Shown piece by piece: positions 34,021-44,034 of a DNA stretch of 64,000 bases; position 1 is the stretch's first letter; every line of letters begins with the position of its first letter. The position numbers and the translations under genes were made by a program. Where the stretch lies: the NCBI GenBank assembly GCA_905116865.2, contig CAJHNH020000510.1:69501-133500 (forward strand), read 5' to 3'. The stretch is from Candidula unifasciata (taxonomy: Eukaryota; Mollusca; Gastropoda; Stylommatophora; Geomitridae). Under the pieces are notes generated by a model that saw only the letters and a program-made list of their open reading frames with translations, ran no database searches and was not told where the DNA came from.

Positions 34021-35088
34021 ATGGACTTACGCACCGAGTTCCTAAAAGATGTAAGGAAGATCGGGATAGCTGAGGGTAGAGTGGGAGCGCAGTTAGAATC
34101 ATATGTTAAAGGTCATATGGATACTTTCGATTACATGAGTGCCCGTAATGCTGCAGAGAAGAAGCGAAAGTTGGAGAAAGAAGAATATGACTCGATGCTT
34201 GCCCGTCATGCAGCGGAGAGGCTAGAAGAAGAGAGAATGCGGCAACTTGAAGAAGAAGAATATGCTAGACAGTTGCGACTCGAAGAGGAGGCAGCTGTTG
34301 AAAGAATGAGGCGTTTTCAAGAAAAGCTGCGTAACTATAAACCACTTAGGCAGACGAATAGAGAACTGCAGTTAGACACAGGGAACGGTGAGAACACTAT
34401 TAGGGTAGTTGAGGGAACTGACAACTCCCATACTGACACTCTGGTAGAAAGGTCTGGGACTCACTCTCTCAATGGAGAGGTGTGTACTATTTTGCCAAAC
34501 GGTACTTCATCAAGGGATGAAGTAATAGACCACCCACGACCTTGCCCCACCCCTCTTATTCCTAATAGGGACAGAGCTGACATTAAGAAGAACTTTTCTG
34601 TAGGGATGACCGGATCTACATTGCTGGCCCCCTTTACTTCCATTCTTAAGCCTAAAAGGAAAAGATGGAGTAAACAGCAGAAATCTTCTAAAGGGACCGG
34701 ATCTACATTGCTGGAACCCCTTACTCCCATTATCTCAGATGAGATATATGAGAGCACACCCCGCAGTAATCACAAGCGTGATAACTGTTCTGACCGTCGA
34801 CATACTGGTTCGACTGGCACATCAGCCATTAATGAGGACGAGGGCAAAGACTTACCCAACTCCCATAATCCCTTTGGTCCTTCCAAACAAGAAGAAGAAG
34901 TAAAGCAGACTAATGTAGGGAATAACACTAAACCTGTTTCCCCTATTTCCCTTGATGCGATTGCATACAAAATAGAAATAGTTAGTTCTGACTTTTCGCC
35001 CAAAGTAGTTGACTGTTATGGCCGCAACAAATCCCCTTATTTGCCTCCACTAGACTTGGTATGTGAAAGCCAGACCAGGGCGGAATAA
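34021..35088 (+). CDS. gag-like ORF1 of the LTR element, coiled coil
   Basis: 355 codons from the first ATG after the 5' leader. Residues about 45-115 are a highly charged E/R/K helix (EEERMRQLEEEEYARQLRLE) with heptad-like spacing, predicted to form a coiled coil. The middle (about 150-290) is low in hydrophobics and repeats TGSTLLAPFTSIL and TGSTLLEPLTPII about 30 residues apart, separated by a basic KPKRKRW patch. No CCHC zinc knuckle and no capsid-specific motif are visible. By position between a priming site and the second frame it is where gag should be; the family is unrecognised. Confidence 0.6.
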   Translation: MDLRTEFLKDVRKIGIAEGRVGAQLESYVKGHMDTFDYMSARNAAEKKRKLEKEEYDSMLARHAAERLEEERMRQLEEEEYARQLRLEEEAAVERMRRFQEKLRNYKPLRQTNRELQLDTGNGENTIRVVEGTDNSHTDTLVERSGTHSLNGEVCTILPNGTSSRDEVIDHPRPCPTPLIPNRDRADIKKNFSVGMTGSTLLAPFTSILKPKRKRWSKQQKSSKGTGSTLLEPLTPIISDEIYESTPRSNHKRDNCSDRRHTGSTGTSAINEDEGKDLPNSHNPFGPSKQEEEVKQTNVGNNTKPVSPISLDAIAYKIEIVSSDFSPKVVDCYGRNKSPYLPPLDLVCESQTRAE

Positions 35089-36038
35089 CAGATAAGGAGG
35101 ATAGTTCTCTTAAGTTCTTGACGACCTTAGAGACAGTGAGTAAACAGGACATTGCTGCAAGTCCTGTGCACTCTGATACTGGACAGACAGAAATGTTTGC
35201 CATTGATGAAGAAGAAGGTACTTCTTGTGTGCAGGGAGACAAATTGTCTCTATCCTGTACAGCTGGGGCGACAGGGATACTTCTGATGAAGGACCCTGAA
35301 GCGGAACAAGCCATAAATAGTAGGGAACCCCAACATTCTGGTCTTGTATTACTCTTCGCTTCGAAGGAAGTGACAGGGGTATCTCAGCTGATAGTGGAAA
35401 CTTCATTGCGAAGAAATGCCACTTTACTGTCTGCAGGAAACCCTGAGTTTCCTAATGATTTGACTGTACCCCCTGACTTGATTTCGTGCTCTGATTCTGG
35501 ACTGATCTTAATGAAAGAGAATTCCACCCGGACAATTTGTAAAAGGGAAAGGATGCACCGAGGAGGAAACCAGTGGACACTCCTTCAAGAAATCGTCAGT
35601 GGTCAGTTGCACTCACGGCATGCTGTCATGATGAGTGACTATATCCCTCAATTTGAGAGGAGATTAGTGACAGATTTTTTCAGGATCTGTAGATGTAGGA
35701 AAAGAGAATCCTACCTGACTACAACTCATCCTTTTCGGAGAGCACTTCAGGCCCTCCCTATGCTAATAGGGCGTGGCGAAGTGAGGAAATGGACAGGGAT
35801 TGTCAATCAACGATGTCGAGGAATCCCATTGTTGAAGCGGAGAGCATTTCTTATCCTGTGGGAGAAGAAACCTCCAGATAAATGGATATTACTGAGCGGC
35901 TGCTCGGAATACCCGCATGATTCTAGGACTAAGGACTTAGCCTGGAATGAGGGACAATTTGTGACTGTACATCGATGCAGGACATCACGATTCCACAAGG
36001 AATACTGGAACAATACTGGAGATGACAGGTTGTACTAA
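35067..36038 (+). CDS. ORF2 of the LTR element, unknown
   Basis: The reading frame is open from 35067 and overlaps ORF1 by 22 bases in the -1 frame, the geometry used for gag-pol frameshifting, though no classical slippery heptamer is visible. There is no ATG near the start (first codons are not ATG; the frame could only begin at TTG 35118 or by frameshift). The last third is basic and aromatic (RRLVTDFFRICRCRKRES, then WTGIVNQRCRGIPLLKRRA). No RT, integrase or protease signature was found; an SDTGQTEM string lacks the hydrophobic context of a retropepsin site. Function unknown. Confidence 0.5.
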   Translation, partial: KPDQGGITDKEDSSLKFLTTLETVSKQDIAASPVHSDTGQTEMFAIDEEEGTSCVQGDKLSLSCTAGATGILLMKDPEAEQAINSREPQHSGLVLLFASKEVTGVSQLIVETSLRRNATLLSAGNPEFPNDLTVPPDLISCSDSGLILMKENSTRTICKRERMHRGGNQWTLLQEIVSGQLHSRHAVMMSDYIPQFERRLVTDFFRICRCRKRESYLTTTHPFRRALQALPMLIGRGEVRKWTGIVNQRCRGIPLLKRRAFLILWEKKPPDKWILLSGCSEYPHDSRTKDLAWNEGQFVTVHRCRTSRFHKEYWNNTGDDRLY

Positions 36039-36093
36039 CATTCTTGGGAATCACTGAGTATCGTAAAATTGGTCTTAGTGGCTGCGACCAACT

Positions 36094-36105
36094 TAACGGA
36101 GGGCC
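36094..36105 (+). promoter_or_regulatory. possible polypurine tract
   Basis: AACGGAGGG followed by CC lies just before the TGTCACG that would start the right LTR. Short and imperfect for a polypurine tract. Confidence 0.35.
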
Positions 36106-38352
36106 TGTCACGAAACGATCTCAGTGGTTCCAGAAGTTAGTACTTGTAATAAGTTCTTCTGGTTCTAAAGAGACAGAATTATATTTACTCTGCGCTTTAT
36201 CCTAATATTGCTTTAAACCGCACAGATTTAAATTGTTACCAGTCCTTCTTCGAGACAAGCCACTGCGCTTTGTTTAAAATTACCCAACACTACGTAATAC
36301 AGCCCGCTGGTTCAGACTAGGGATGTTAGATTGCATTCTCACGCCAGTGTCAGAATGTTATCTCCTGACCAGACTGTAGAGACTGAGCGGGGCCCTTTTG
36401 ACCAGGTAAATTGAGTGGACGCTAGACATTGTGGAGCCCAGAGGTCAGAGTTTCACACGTCAGTGTAATTCGGGGGAGAACAGGTGTGTGGCAATTAGGA
36501 CTGTTTGATCTGGGTCAAGTAGGAAACACAATGGCTTCACTGACCGTCTTTCACACCGGCCAGTTAGATTCGGTGTAACTAGAAACTAGATTGGGGCACT
36601 TAAGAATGTTTGCTCTAGGGATGTCAGTCCAGAATTGACTGACAGGCCACTTGTTAGCTAATGTGATTTGATAGGTACTTCGGAGGAGGAGCTTAAGCCA
36701 TCATCTTGAGGGTTGGGTAAAAACTAAGGAAAGGGAGGAGTTTAATTTGGACAATAGATTGATACTTATACTTCGAGCCTGTGGAATTTCCGTCATTAAT
36801 CGCAGCCTGCCGGCAAAAACACAGATCGACGTGAAGGTATATTTTACTGTCGTACTCTGGTTTGGCGATAGATGGAAAAGTTCCCAGGTAAGAGAAAATA
36901 ATAATTTTAATCTTGTATACTTAGGTTAGGGAGTTAAGCTTAGTCTATACTACCTTTTCCTAATTTGTCTGCACATTCTGCTTGAAATAATTCTGTGTGA
37001 GTATTCAGTATCTCAGTTAGGGAACTGCTAAACTATTCCTATTTCTTGTATGTTTGTGTCACATGTTTTTCATTTTATTTTTTTTCATGTGTATAAAATA
37101 AGATGTGAACAATGACATTTGCTATAATGAAATGTAATTATATTGTTTTCACGATCAGCCAAAATATGAGTTGGGACTGTGGGAAATGATGCCCAAATAT
37201 GTGCAGGGATGCTGCTACGTTTTGTGTGCCCACCATGTGCTCACTTAATGTGTTCACCTAAACAGGGGATTTATAACCCCAGGGGAAGAATGATGGGTGT
37301 ATAGAATTCACTGTCACTGAAAGATAATATTCAGGACAGCGTGCACATATAAATTGTTTGCGTTTTCAGCACATAACCTGCGCCACGTGGTCATGTCAAA
37401 TCTATGTCAGCCAGTTGAAGTCTGAGTGAAGACGGACAACAGACTTAGAAAGTCAACTATCATGACATAGCATTTGAGGGAAGGCAGGATATGTGACGCC
37501 CATGTAAGACAAAAGACCTTCAGACTAGACTGGAGAGGATGTGGAATATGAGGAGGAGTGATGGGCTATATCTTATTATTATATGTTGTATTAATTGATA
37601 CATGTATTCTTAGTGTAAGTCAAGATACTACACGTATGTGTTTTGTTTCCATGATTACAGCGCCCATGTGACGATCAGTCCATGAAGTAGCCTACATTGT
37701 GTTAGACTCGGCCAGCTGGGAACGAGGTGGAGAACGAGGTGGAGAACGAGGTGGAGAACGATGTGGAGAACGAGGTGGGGATGAAGTGGAGAATAAGCTG
37801 AAACAGGCAGACAACAGGCAAGGAAGAGTTGGACAAGCTTGACAGTTCCTCACGGCTGTCAGAGGCTTATAAGTTGAGTTAACCCCTTTATGTTAACCTA
37901 TTATCATCATTATCATACCACTCTAAACCCCGAGCTGTTTTTCTCGCTGAAGCTTACCACTACATTTTACGTTAACCAGTCACTGTTTGTGTAAATCAAC
38001 AAACTGGGAATTTCATTGTAGTAAATAAAGCTGTATGTCAAGTTTTAAACTACATAGTTTGTTAAATTCCAAATGTCTGTTCTTACATGTTTAAGTAAAC
38101 TGTTAAGATAGAATACCATTTGGTGGGGGCTCAAATAATATAATAATTCTTTAATTATTCATAATAAAACCGGGAGAAGGTAGATGACGGAGGAATCACT
38201 TGCCCTGTCTAATTATTCATTAAGTATGATAGACATCTAAAATTCCTTGCCTTCTCTTGTGGGTACCAAGTGCAGCTAATGTTAAAGTACTTAACGAGCC
38301 AATATGGTTGTTTTCTTGGGTATCCAGGACTGTGTCTGAGAGCAACATAGCT
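36106..38352 (+). repeat. right LTR, 3' end missing
   Basis: Starts at TGTCACGAAACG if the conventional TGT start is accepted; pairwise identity to the left copy begins at 36178. It ends at AGCAACATAGCT, 93 bases short of the ACA end seen on the left. It contains five units of the 12-bp repeat GAACGAGGTGGA (37720-37779) against four on the left. Confidence 0.88.
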
Positions 38353-38504
38353 GAACATGTGATGCAAACATAGTCTCTGTATTCTGGAGGGAGATCCTAG
38401 ATGTGACCAATCAGCACTCCCGTGGAAACCAGCCAGTTTGGATCAGTGGAGCACATGTATCGCAACATAGCCTTCATAGAGGTCTGCGTCCGCCTCATTC
38501 CTAA

Positions 38505-38636
38505 CGGTTGAACAGGGTTTTCGGGACCTCTCCACTAGTGATCCTCATCCGCATGGTGGCACTTTGCGTCATCGGGTGTTTATCGCTCCGTGTGATGTCC
38601 TGGTGGTGTTTGTTTGTTTGTTGTTTGTTTGTTTTA
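38505..38636 (+). repeat. SINE-4 copy, 5'-truncated, (TTTG)n tail
   Basis: Body from about GGGTTTTCGGGACCTCTCC to GTGATGTCCTGGTGG, then TTTG repeats at 38609-38636. It lacks the first ~90 bases present in the long copies, and is the only clear copy on this strand. Confidence 0.85.
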
Positions 38637-38639
38637 GTA

Positions 38640-38836
38640 TCCAGGAGCCATGAGTTGTTAACCCTTGGCTCGGTATTATGGATATCGCAACCTTTCGGCC
38701 TTGATTCCATTGTAAATACCGTAAATCTGGGAGAAATGTGGCTTGCCTGCCTACCCCCGGGAGTGAACCCGGACCACAAGGAGTTCGTCACCCTGTCACC
38801 GCGCAATCCGGTTTAGCCAACTACGCTAGAAAACCG
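38640..38836 (-). repeat. SINE-5, tRNA-headed
   Basis: Minus strand: GCGTAGTTGGCTAAACCGG (A box TGGCTAAACCG) and GTCCGGGTTCACTCCCGG (B box with one change), then a body of about 120 bases ending ATGGCTCCTGGATAC. No second copy was noticed in the window. Confidence 0.65.
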
Positions 38837-39050
38837 GCTTGGCTTGGCTTGGCTTTTTTACCCCACCAGGACATCACACCAGCGATAAACACCCGATGAC
38901 ACAAAGTGCCACCATGCGGATGAGGATCACCGTGGAGAGGTCCCAGAAACCGCGTTCAGACATTTGGCCATAATGATGACCTGCCTATATTGCGGCCCCT
39001 GGCAAAAGCCAGAGTGGGGCTTCAAATAACAAAAAATAACGTCCTAAGAA
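38837..39050 (-). repeat. SINE-4 copy with (AGCCA)n tail
   Basis: Plus strand: GGCTTGGCTTGGCTTTTTT then TACCCCACCAGGACATCAC and the whole body to GTGGGGCTTCAAATAAC. Read on the minus strand the pentamer run is the 3' tail. Confidence 0.9.
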
Positions 39051-39089
39051 GGACGTAAGGAATAACTTAAATGTTAGAAAACCGGGCCT

Positions 39090-39122
39090 CCTGGTGGGGT
39101 AAAACTTACTTACTTACTTACG
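39090..39122 (+). repeat. SINE-4 3' terminus with (CTTA)n tail
   Basis: CCTGGTGGGGTAAAA followed by CTTACTTACTTACTTA: only the last bases of the element plus its tail. Confidence 0.65.
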
Positions 39123-40168
<1,046 letters not shown>

Positions 40169-40317
40169 TTAAAGTGTGATATAAATCACAGTAAAAAACA
40201 CGATACTGTGACCTGTCAGTATGGTTTGTAAGAGTGTTAAGTATGTGACTTCGTGGTGAACACAAACACTGTAACGTCATATTGACAGTTTAAGGCCCCC
40301 ACCCTTTTTTCCCTTTG

Positions 40318-40562
40318 TATGGTGTCGGCTCTGTGGCTAAATCGATGCGAACGCTTCGCTTCGTAATGCCGGGATGCCAGGTTCGATCCCAGCTGCGGGC
40401 AATGCGCCCTGCTTTGGTTTCGACAGTGGTATCAAGAAAGCCGACCGTCCGGAAGCAATGGCAAACTACTGGATGTAAATTGCCTAGAGAAACCACACAA
40501 CAGCCAGGGGCTGTTAGGGCTGGTTCTGCAACGTCCTGTAAAGGATACGCAACTAACATTTT
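40318..40562 (+). repeat. SINE-1, near full length
   Basis: tRNA-like head with A box TGGCTAAATCG at 40334-40344 and perfect B box GTTCGATCC at 40381-40389, a middle with CAATGGCAAACTACTGGATG, and an end ACGTCCTGTAAAGGATACGC. Other copies: 16437 and 18588 and 45955 (minus), 54785 (plus). The CAATGGCAAACTACT block is the best-preserved part among copies, hinting at a conserved central domain. Confidence 0.9.
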
Positions 40563-41066
40563 TTTTATATGCACCATAGAGGAGAAGCGTTCTCTTATCT
40601 TCTTTTTTTAAAAACTTTGAATAAGTTAAACCTTTATAAGTTCATTGCGAATGAAGGTCCAGTTCATAGATGCATGCCTGTCAACCCAGCAAGAGTATGA
40701 GTGGATGGGGAAGTTGTCAAACGGCTCTGGGGTCACTACTCGGTGTGGCTGACCCGTTCGTGAACGGCAAGTTCACCATAAGCCATAAGTTACTCAGTTT
40801 TGAAACATTCTTTTCCACTCACACGTTTGTTGGAATTACAGGAATGCATCATTCTACTGGACCTTCATTCGCCAACGAGGTTTTACCTCTTCACTGATCA
40901 AATAATAGAGCTCCGCTCCTCTTTGGTGCACGTCAAAAGATGCATGGTCATTTTAAAACTGAAATTCGACGTCACCGTGTTAGTCTGCACCTTGATGTCA
41001 CGTGCTTAAAACTACTGACATTGCTCGACAGAAATGTTTACAGCTGCTGTTGCCATCGTCTAGAGA
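40563..41066. other. no recognisable feature
   Basis: No gene or known repeat noticed. Confidence 0.45.
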
Positions 41067-41459
41067 ATGACCAAAAATGATGCACACAAGCTGTCCACCT
41101 TCCATCACACATGTCTACGTAGAATTATCAAAACTTTCTGGCCAGATACAATCTCAAACACTAAACTACTTAAAGTCACAAACCAAGAAAATCTGGACAG
41201 TATGATAACCAAGAGAAGATGGAAATGTCTTGGCCACGTTATGAGAGTAAATCCTGATATACCTGCCAAAACAGCTTTCACATGGACACCAGAGGGAAGG
41301 AGAAAATAGGGGCGCCCAAAAACAATATGTAGACGAACGATGGGGAGTTACCTGAGTGCGGCATCTTTGACATGGAAAACTGCACTGAAGATTGCACAGG
41401 ACAGGAAAGCATGGAAAGTCCACTCTGAAGCCTCATGTGCCACTTGGCATAACGAGAAC

Positions 41460-41491
<32 letters not shown>

Positions 41492-41509
41492 GCCATCATC
41501 ATTAAGCAT
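41067..41509 (+). pseudogene. LINE-D (RTE-like) C-terminus, long GAT tail
   Basis: Reads KLSTFHHTCLRRIIKTFWPD, then RRWKCLGHVMRVNPDIPAK, FTWTPEGRRK (stop in place of R), GRPKTICRRT, and DRKAWKVH..ASCATWHNEN. This is the classic RTE-type C-terminal order (WLGHVLRM, W.P.GKRKRGRPK.TWRR, DR..W...V.ALCAT). It ends in (GAT)n at 41461-41490. Confidence 0.88.
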
Positions 41510-42200
41510 GCATGGTGTAGCGGCTAGACGCTCGCCTGGGGATTGGTAGGACGTGGGTTCAAGTCATGATGATACCAGACCTAATCTGTTTTAATGACCT
41601 CGGCTTCCAGCTGGATCCAGCCTTTAATGAGTACCACGTGGAGTCCTGGGAAGTAAAGGCGGCTAGCCTGATGCTGCCATATCACCCACCGAGTGCCGGT
41701 TAGTCTAAAAAGTATTGGTCTAACCCTATATGCCAAATATCCCTAAATATCAAGAAAAGATATTCAACCGAACGAAAAGTATATTAGCAAGCTTTACAAA
41801 ATAACAAACACAATCAAAACGTGAACGTTGCGGCTATGGAGCCTTTATCAGCACATACAAATCAAACAATACTACACAAATACACAAAATCACTTAGCTG
41901 GTATCTAAAAAGTTTGTTGAAAATATATTTTAAAAAAAATTAAACAGCCTTAAGATTGTACAATATGGACGAGTGGGACCGGCACAAACAGATAGTAGCA
42001 GTTCTGGGCGGGCGGGACACTCGAGGTGAGTGAGATTAAAAACTGCTGTGAAGCTATAAAAAAAAATCAAGAAAAAATATAAAACCGAAAGAAAAGTATA
42101 TTAGAAAGCTTCAAAATATAACAAATACACATTAAACGTGAACGTTGCGGCTATGGAGCCTTTATCAGCAAATATCCCTAAAGGTGTGAAAAGGGCCGTT
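41510..42200 (+). repeat. SINE-2 copy split by a Penelope-like insert
   Basis: Head with TGTAGCGGCTAGACGC and perfect B box GTTCAAGTC, body with GTGGAGTCCTGGGAAGTAAA and GATGCTGCCATATCACCCA, to AACCCTATATGCC at 41734. The end (AAGGTGTGAAAAGGGCC) resumes at 42183 and matches the SINE-2 end at 45440. The AAATATCCCTAAA at 41735-41747 is repeated at 42170-42182. Confidence 0.88.
41748..42169 (-). mobile_element. short Penelope-like derivative with 13-bp target duplication
   Basis: On the minus strand: a 5'-cut terminal block starting GCTGATAAAGGCTCCATAGC, about 150 bases unlike the long element, then a full terminal block from AGATACCAGCTAAGTG through the same hammerhead-like core to ATACTTTTCGTT. 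The arrangement (cut block, interior, full block) is that of Penelope-like pseudo-LTRs. No RT is encoded, so it would be mobilised in trans. It is flanked by a perfect 13-bp duplication of SINE-2. Confidence 0.82.
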
Positions 42201-42202
42201 CA

Positions 42203-42385
42203 CCATTTCTGTCTCTGGAAAGAGAGGAAAAGGAAGAACAAAGAGAAGATGAGTGCAGGATGTGGTGGATGATCTCCAGATGGGTGTATCGGATGCGGAA
42301 CATCTTGCATGTGATCGAGACGTTTTCCGGAAGGTTGTTATGCGAGCAAGGTTCTGCAAAGAACAGGCTACTGACTGATTGACCA
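42203..42385 (+). pseudogene. LINE-E ORF2 C-terminus
   Basis: In one frame GKRGKGRTKRR (stop) VQDVVDDLQMGVSDAEHLAC, then VVMRARFCKEQATD. It corresponds to GRGRPTRRWAQDISDSLSV...ARFCKGPAT of the other copies and is more diverged. Confidence 0.75.
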
Positions 42386-42404
42386 ACGCCGTCTTATTCT
42401 GGAC

Positions 42405-42672
42405 CCGTGTGGGTTCCGGTGCCCTACTGAGGGGGGGGGGGGATAGACCCACTGCATCGTCAAAAGCATGTCGTAGGAGTCGACTAATTAGGCGCCTCCT
42501 TTGAAGTCGGAGTGTATCTGCACGAGCGGCAATGAGTAACAACTGCAAACAAATAGTCAAGTGAAACAGGTTTAAACGCAAAACGCAGACCATGGCACCA
42601 AGCCAAAGTCCACATGGACGAACAACCATGACTTTTCACTAACGCTTACAGCCGGTGAACAAAGAAGAAGAA

Positions 42673-42703
<31 letters not shown>

Positions 42704-42790
42704 AAGAAGAAGAAGAAGAAGAAGAAGAAGAAGAAGAAGAAGAAGAAGAAGAAGAAGAAGAAGAAGAAGAAGAAGAAGAAGAAGAAGAAA
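42405..42790 (+). repeat. SINE-3 with 120-bp GAA tail
   Basis: Body GTGTGGGTTCCGGTGCCCTA (poly-G at 42430-42442), GCATGTCGTAGGAGTCGACT, GTCCACATGGACGAACAACC and CAGCCGGTGAACAAAGAAG; the tail is about 40 GAA triplets (42663-42790) with a TAAGAA break early. Confidence 0.87.
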
Positions 42791-42834
42791 GTAGTACTTA
42801 AACTGAATGCCTTATTTTTTTTCGTTTACTGTCT

Positions 42835-43361
42835 TTTTGCATGGCCAAAGCAATGCAAAGATTGAACAGCCTTAAAAGTCTATGGTTAAGCACCAGCAAG
42901 GAGATAAATATTAGAATTTTGAAAGCATGCATCTTCCCTGTGGCTACACACGGATGTGAGTCGTGGACTATCTCTCAGTCCTTAAGAAAGAGAATAGGGG
43001 CTTTTAAGCTGAAATGCTATAGAAGGAATCTTGGACAAAGAAGAGGAGAAATATTGACATCTTTAAAGATCTGAACATCAAGGAAGATTGGCTAATAAAC
43101 AGCATCCTTTCTCGAAAGCTGAAATATTTTGGTCATATCAAGGGCCACGACGGATTGGAAAAAATTATAGCAGAAGGCATGGTACCAGGAAGCAGGGGCA
43201 GGGACCGACCGACACGAAGATGGGCACAGGATATAAGTGACTCCTTGAGTATGGAAGTACATGAGGCGGAAGAACTGGCGAGAGACCGAGTTTCTTTCAG
43301 GCAGACTGTGATGAGAGCGACGTTCTGCAAAGGACCTGCTACATGATGATGATGATGATGC
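42835..43361 (+). pseudogene. LINE-E ORF2 C-terminal segment, TGA-type tail
   Basis: Open at 42841-43074 (MAKAMQRLNSLKSLWLSTSK, then PVATHGCESWTIS and FKLKCYRR), frameshift, then NSILSRKLKYFGHIKGHDG and, to 43346, IIAEGMVPGSRGRDRPTRR, WAQDISDSL and FCKGPAT with a natural stop. HGCESW and YFGHI are the expected LINE C-terminal blocks. Tail ATGATGATGATG at 43344-43360. Confidence 0.9.
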
Positions 43362-43482
43362 TGACTGTCTTTTCATGGAAGGATGTGAGCACACGAACTG
43401 ATACATGTTGGAGTTCGCAAGTTGTGAAGAGGCATGATCGCCCAGGCCAGGGGGACAATGCACTTGATGATGACGATGACTA
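43362..43482 (+). pseudogene. LINE-A 3' end with TGA-type tail
   Basis: GACTGTCTTTTCATGGAAGG, CACACGAACTGATACATG, GAGGCATGATCGCCCAGGCC, then GCACTTGATGATGACGATGA. It equals the last 110 bases of LINE-A (14930-15045) and begins directly at the tail of the preceding LINE-E. Confidence 0.85.
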
Positions 43483-43746
43483 AACATTCTCTAAAACATA
43501 TACGAGTGTTGTGACTGTAATTCTGAATATAAGCTAAAAGTTGTTGCAGTTTTTCCCCACATCGTCCTCCTGGATGTGTCTGGTAGAATCAATGCAACCA
43601 CACCGTTCCACTCATCCACGAGACACGGATAGACAAACCAGAGGATTGGGCTCGAGGTTCCGAGAGATGAAACCACGCCAATCTGATGAGAGTTGACGTA
43701 AAGCTATCATCTTTTCTCCAGTTCATCTCCACTCTGCACGCGATCT

Positions 43747-43854
<108 letters not shown>

Positions 43855-44034
43855 GTGGTTTAGGTTCTCTAGGAGAGGTGAGCAGAATAAAGAGTTGGTT
43901 GACGACAAATATCTGGGCACGGCAGAAACAGATTTTAAATACACTTATGTCATTTGTGTTATCAATCAGAAATTTGCCCAGTCTTTTCAGCCAGTTGTTA
44001 CATAGGTGATTCTGTTGTCTTTAACTCTTACTGG

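Larger units (their letters stand above)
31207..38352 (+). mobile_element. LTR retrotransposon with ~2.3-kb LTRs, no pol found
   Basis: Two direct repeats of 2.16-2.18 kb, nearly identical, flank an interior of about 2.6 kb that holds a primer-binding-like site, two reading frames and a purine-rich stretch. No RT, RNase H, integrase or retropepsin motif is visible, so this is a non-autonomous or pol-deleted element. The conventional LTR would run TGTCACG to CGTCACA (about 2.33 kb): the left LTR lacks its first 72 bases and the right LTR its last 93. No target-site duplication is visible. The LTR class (Ty3-like is plausible from the TGT/ACA ends) is an inference. Confidence 0.88.

Noticed and set aside
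35118..36038. Retropepsin site in ORF2 (SDTGQTEM)
   Set aside because: The residues around DTG are polar and no flap or second motif follows; not enough to call a protease.
31199..38352. 8-bp inverted match GCTATGTT / AACATAGC at the two edges of the LTR element
   Set aside because: The left half belongs to LINE-B (GCTATGTG at 51723 in the other copy), so it is chance and not a terminal inverted repeat.
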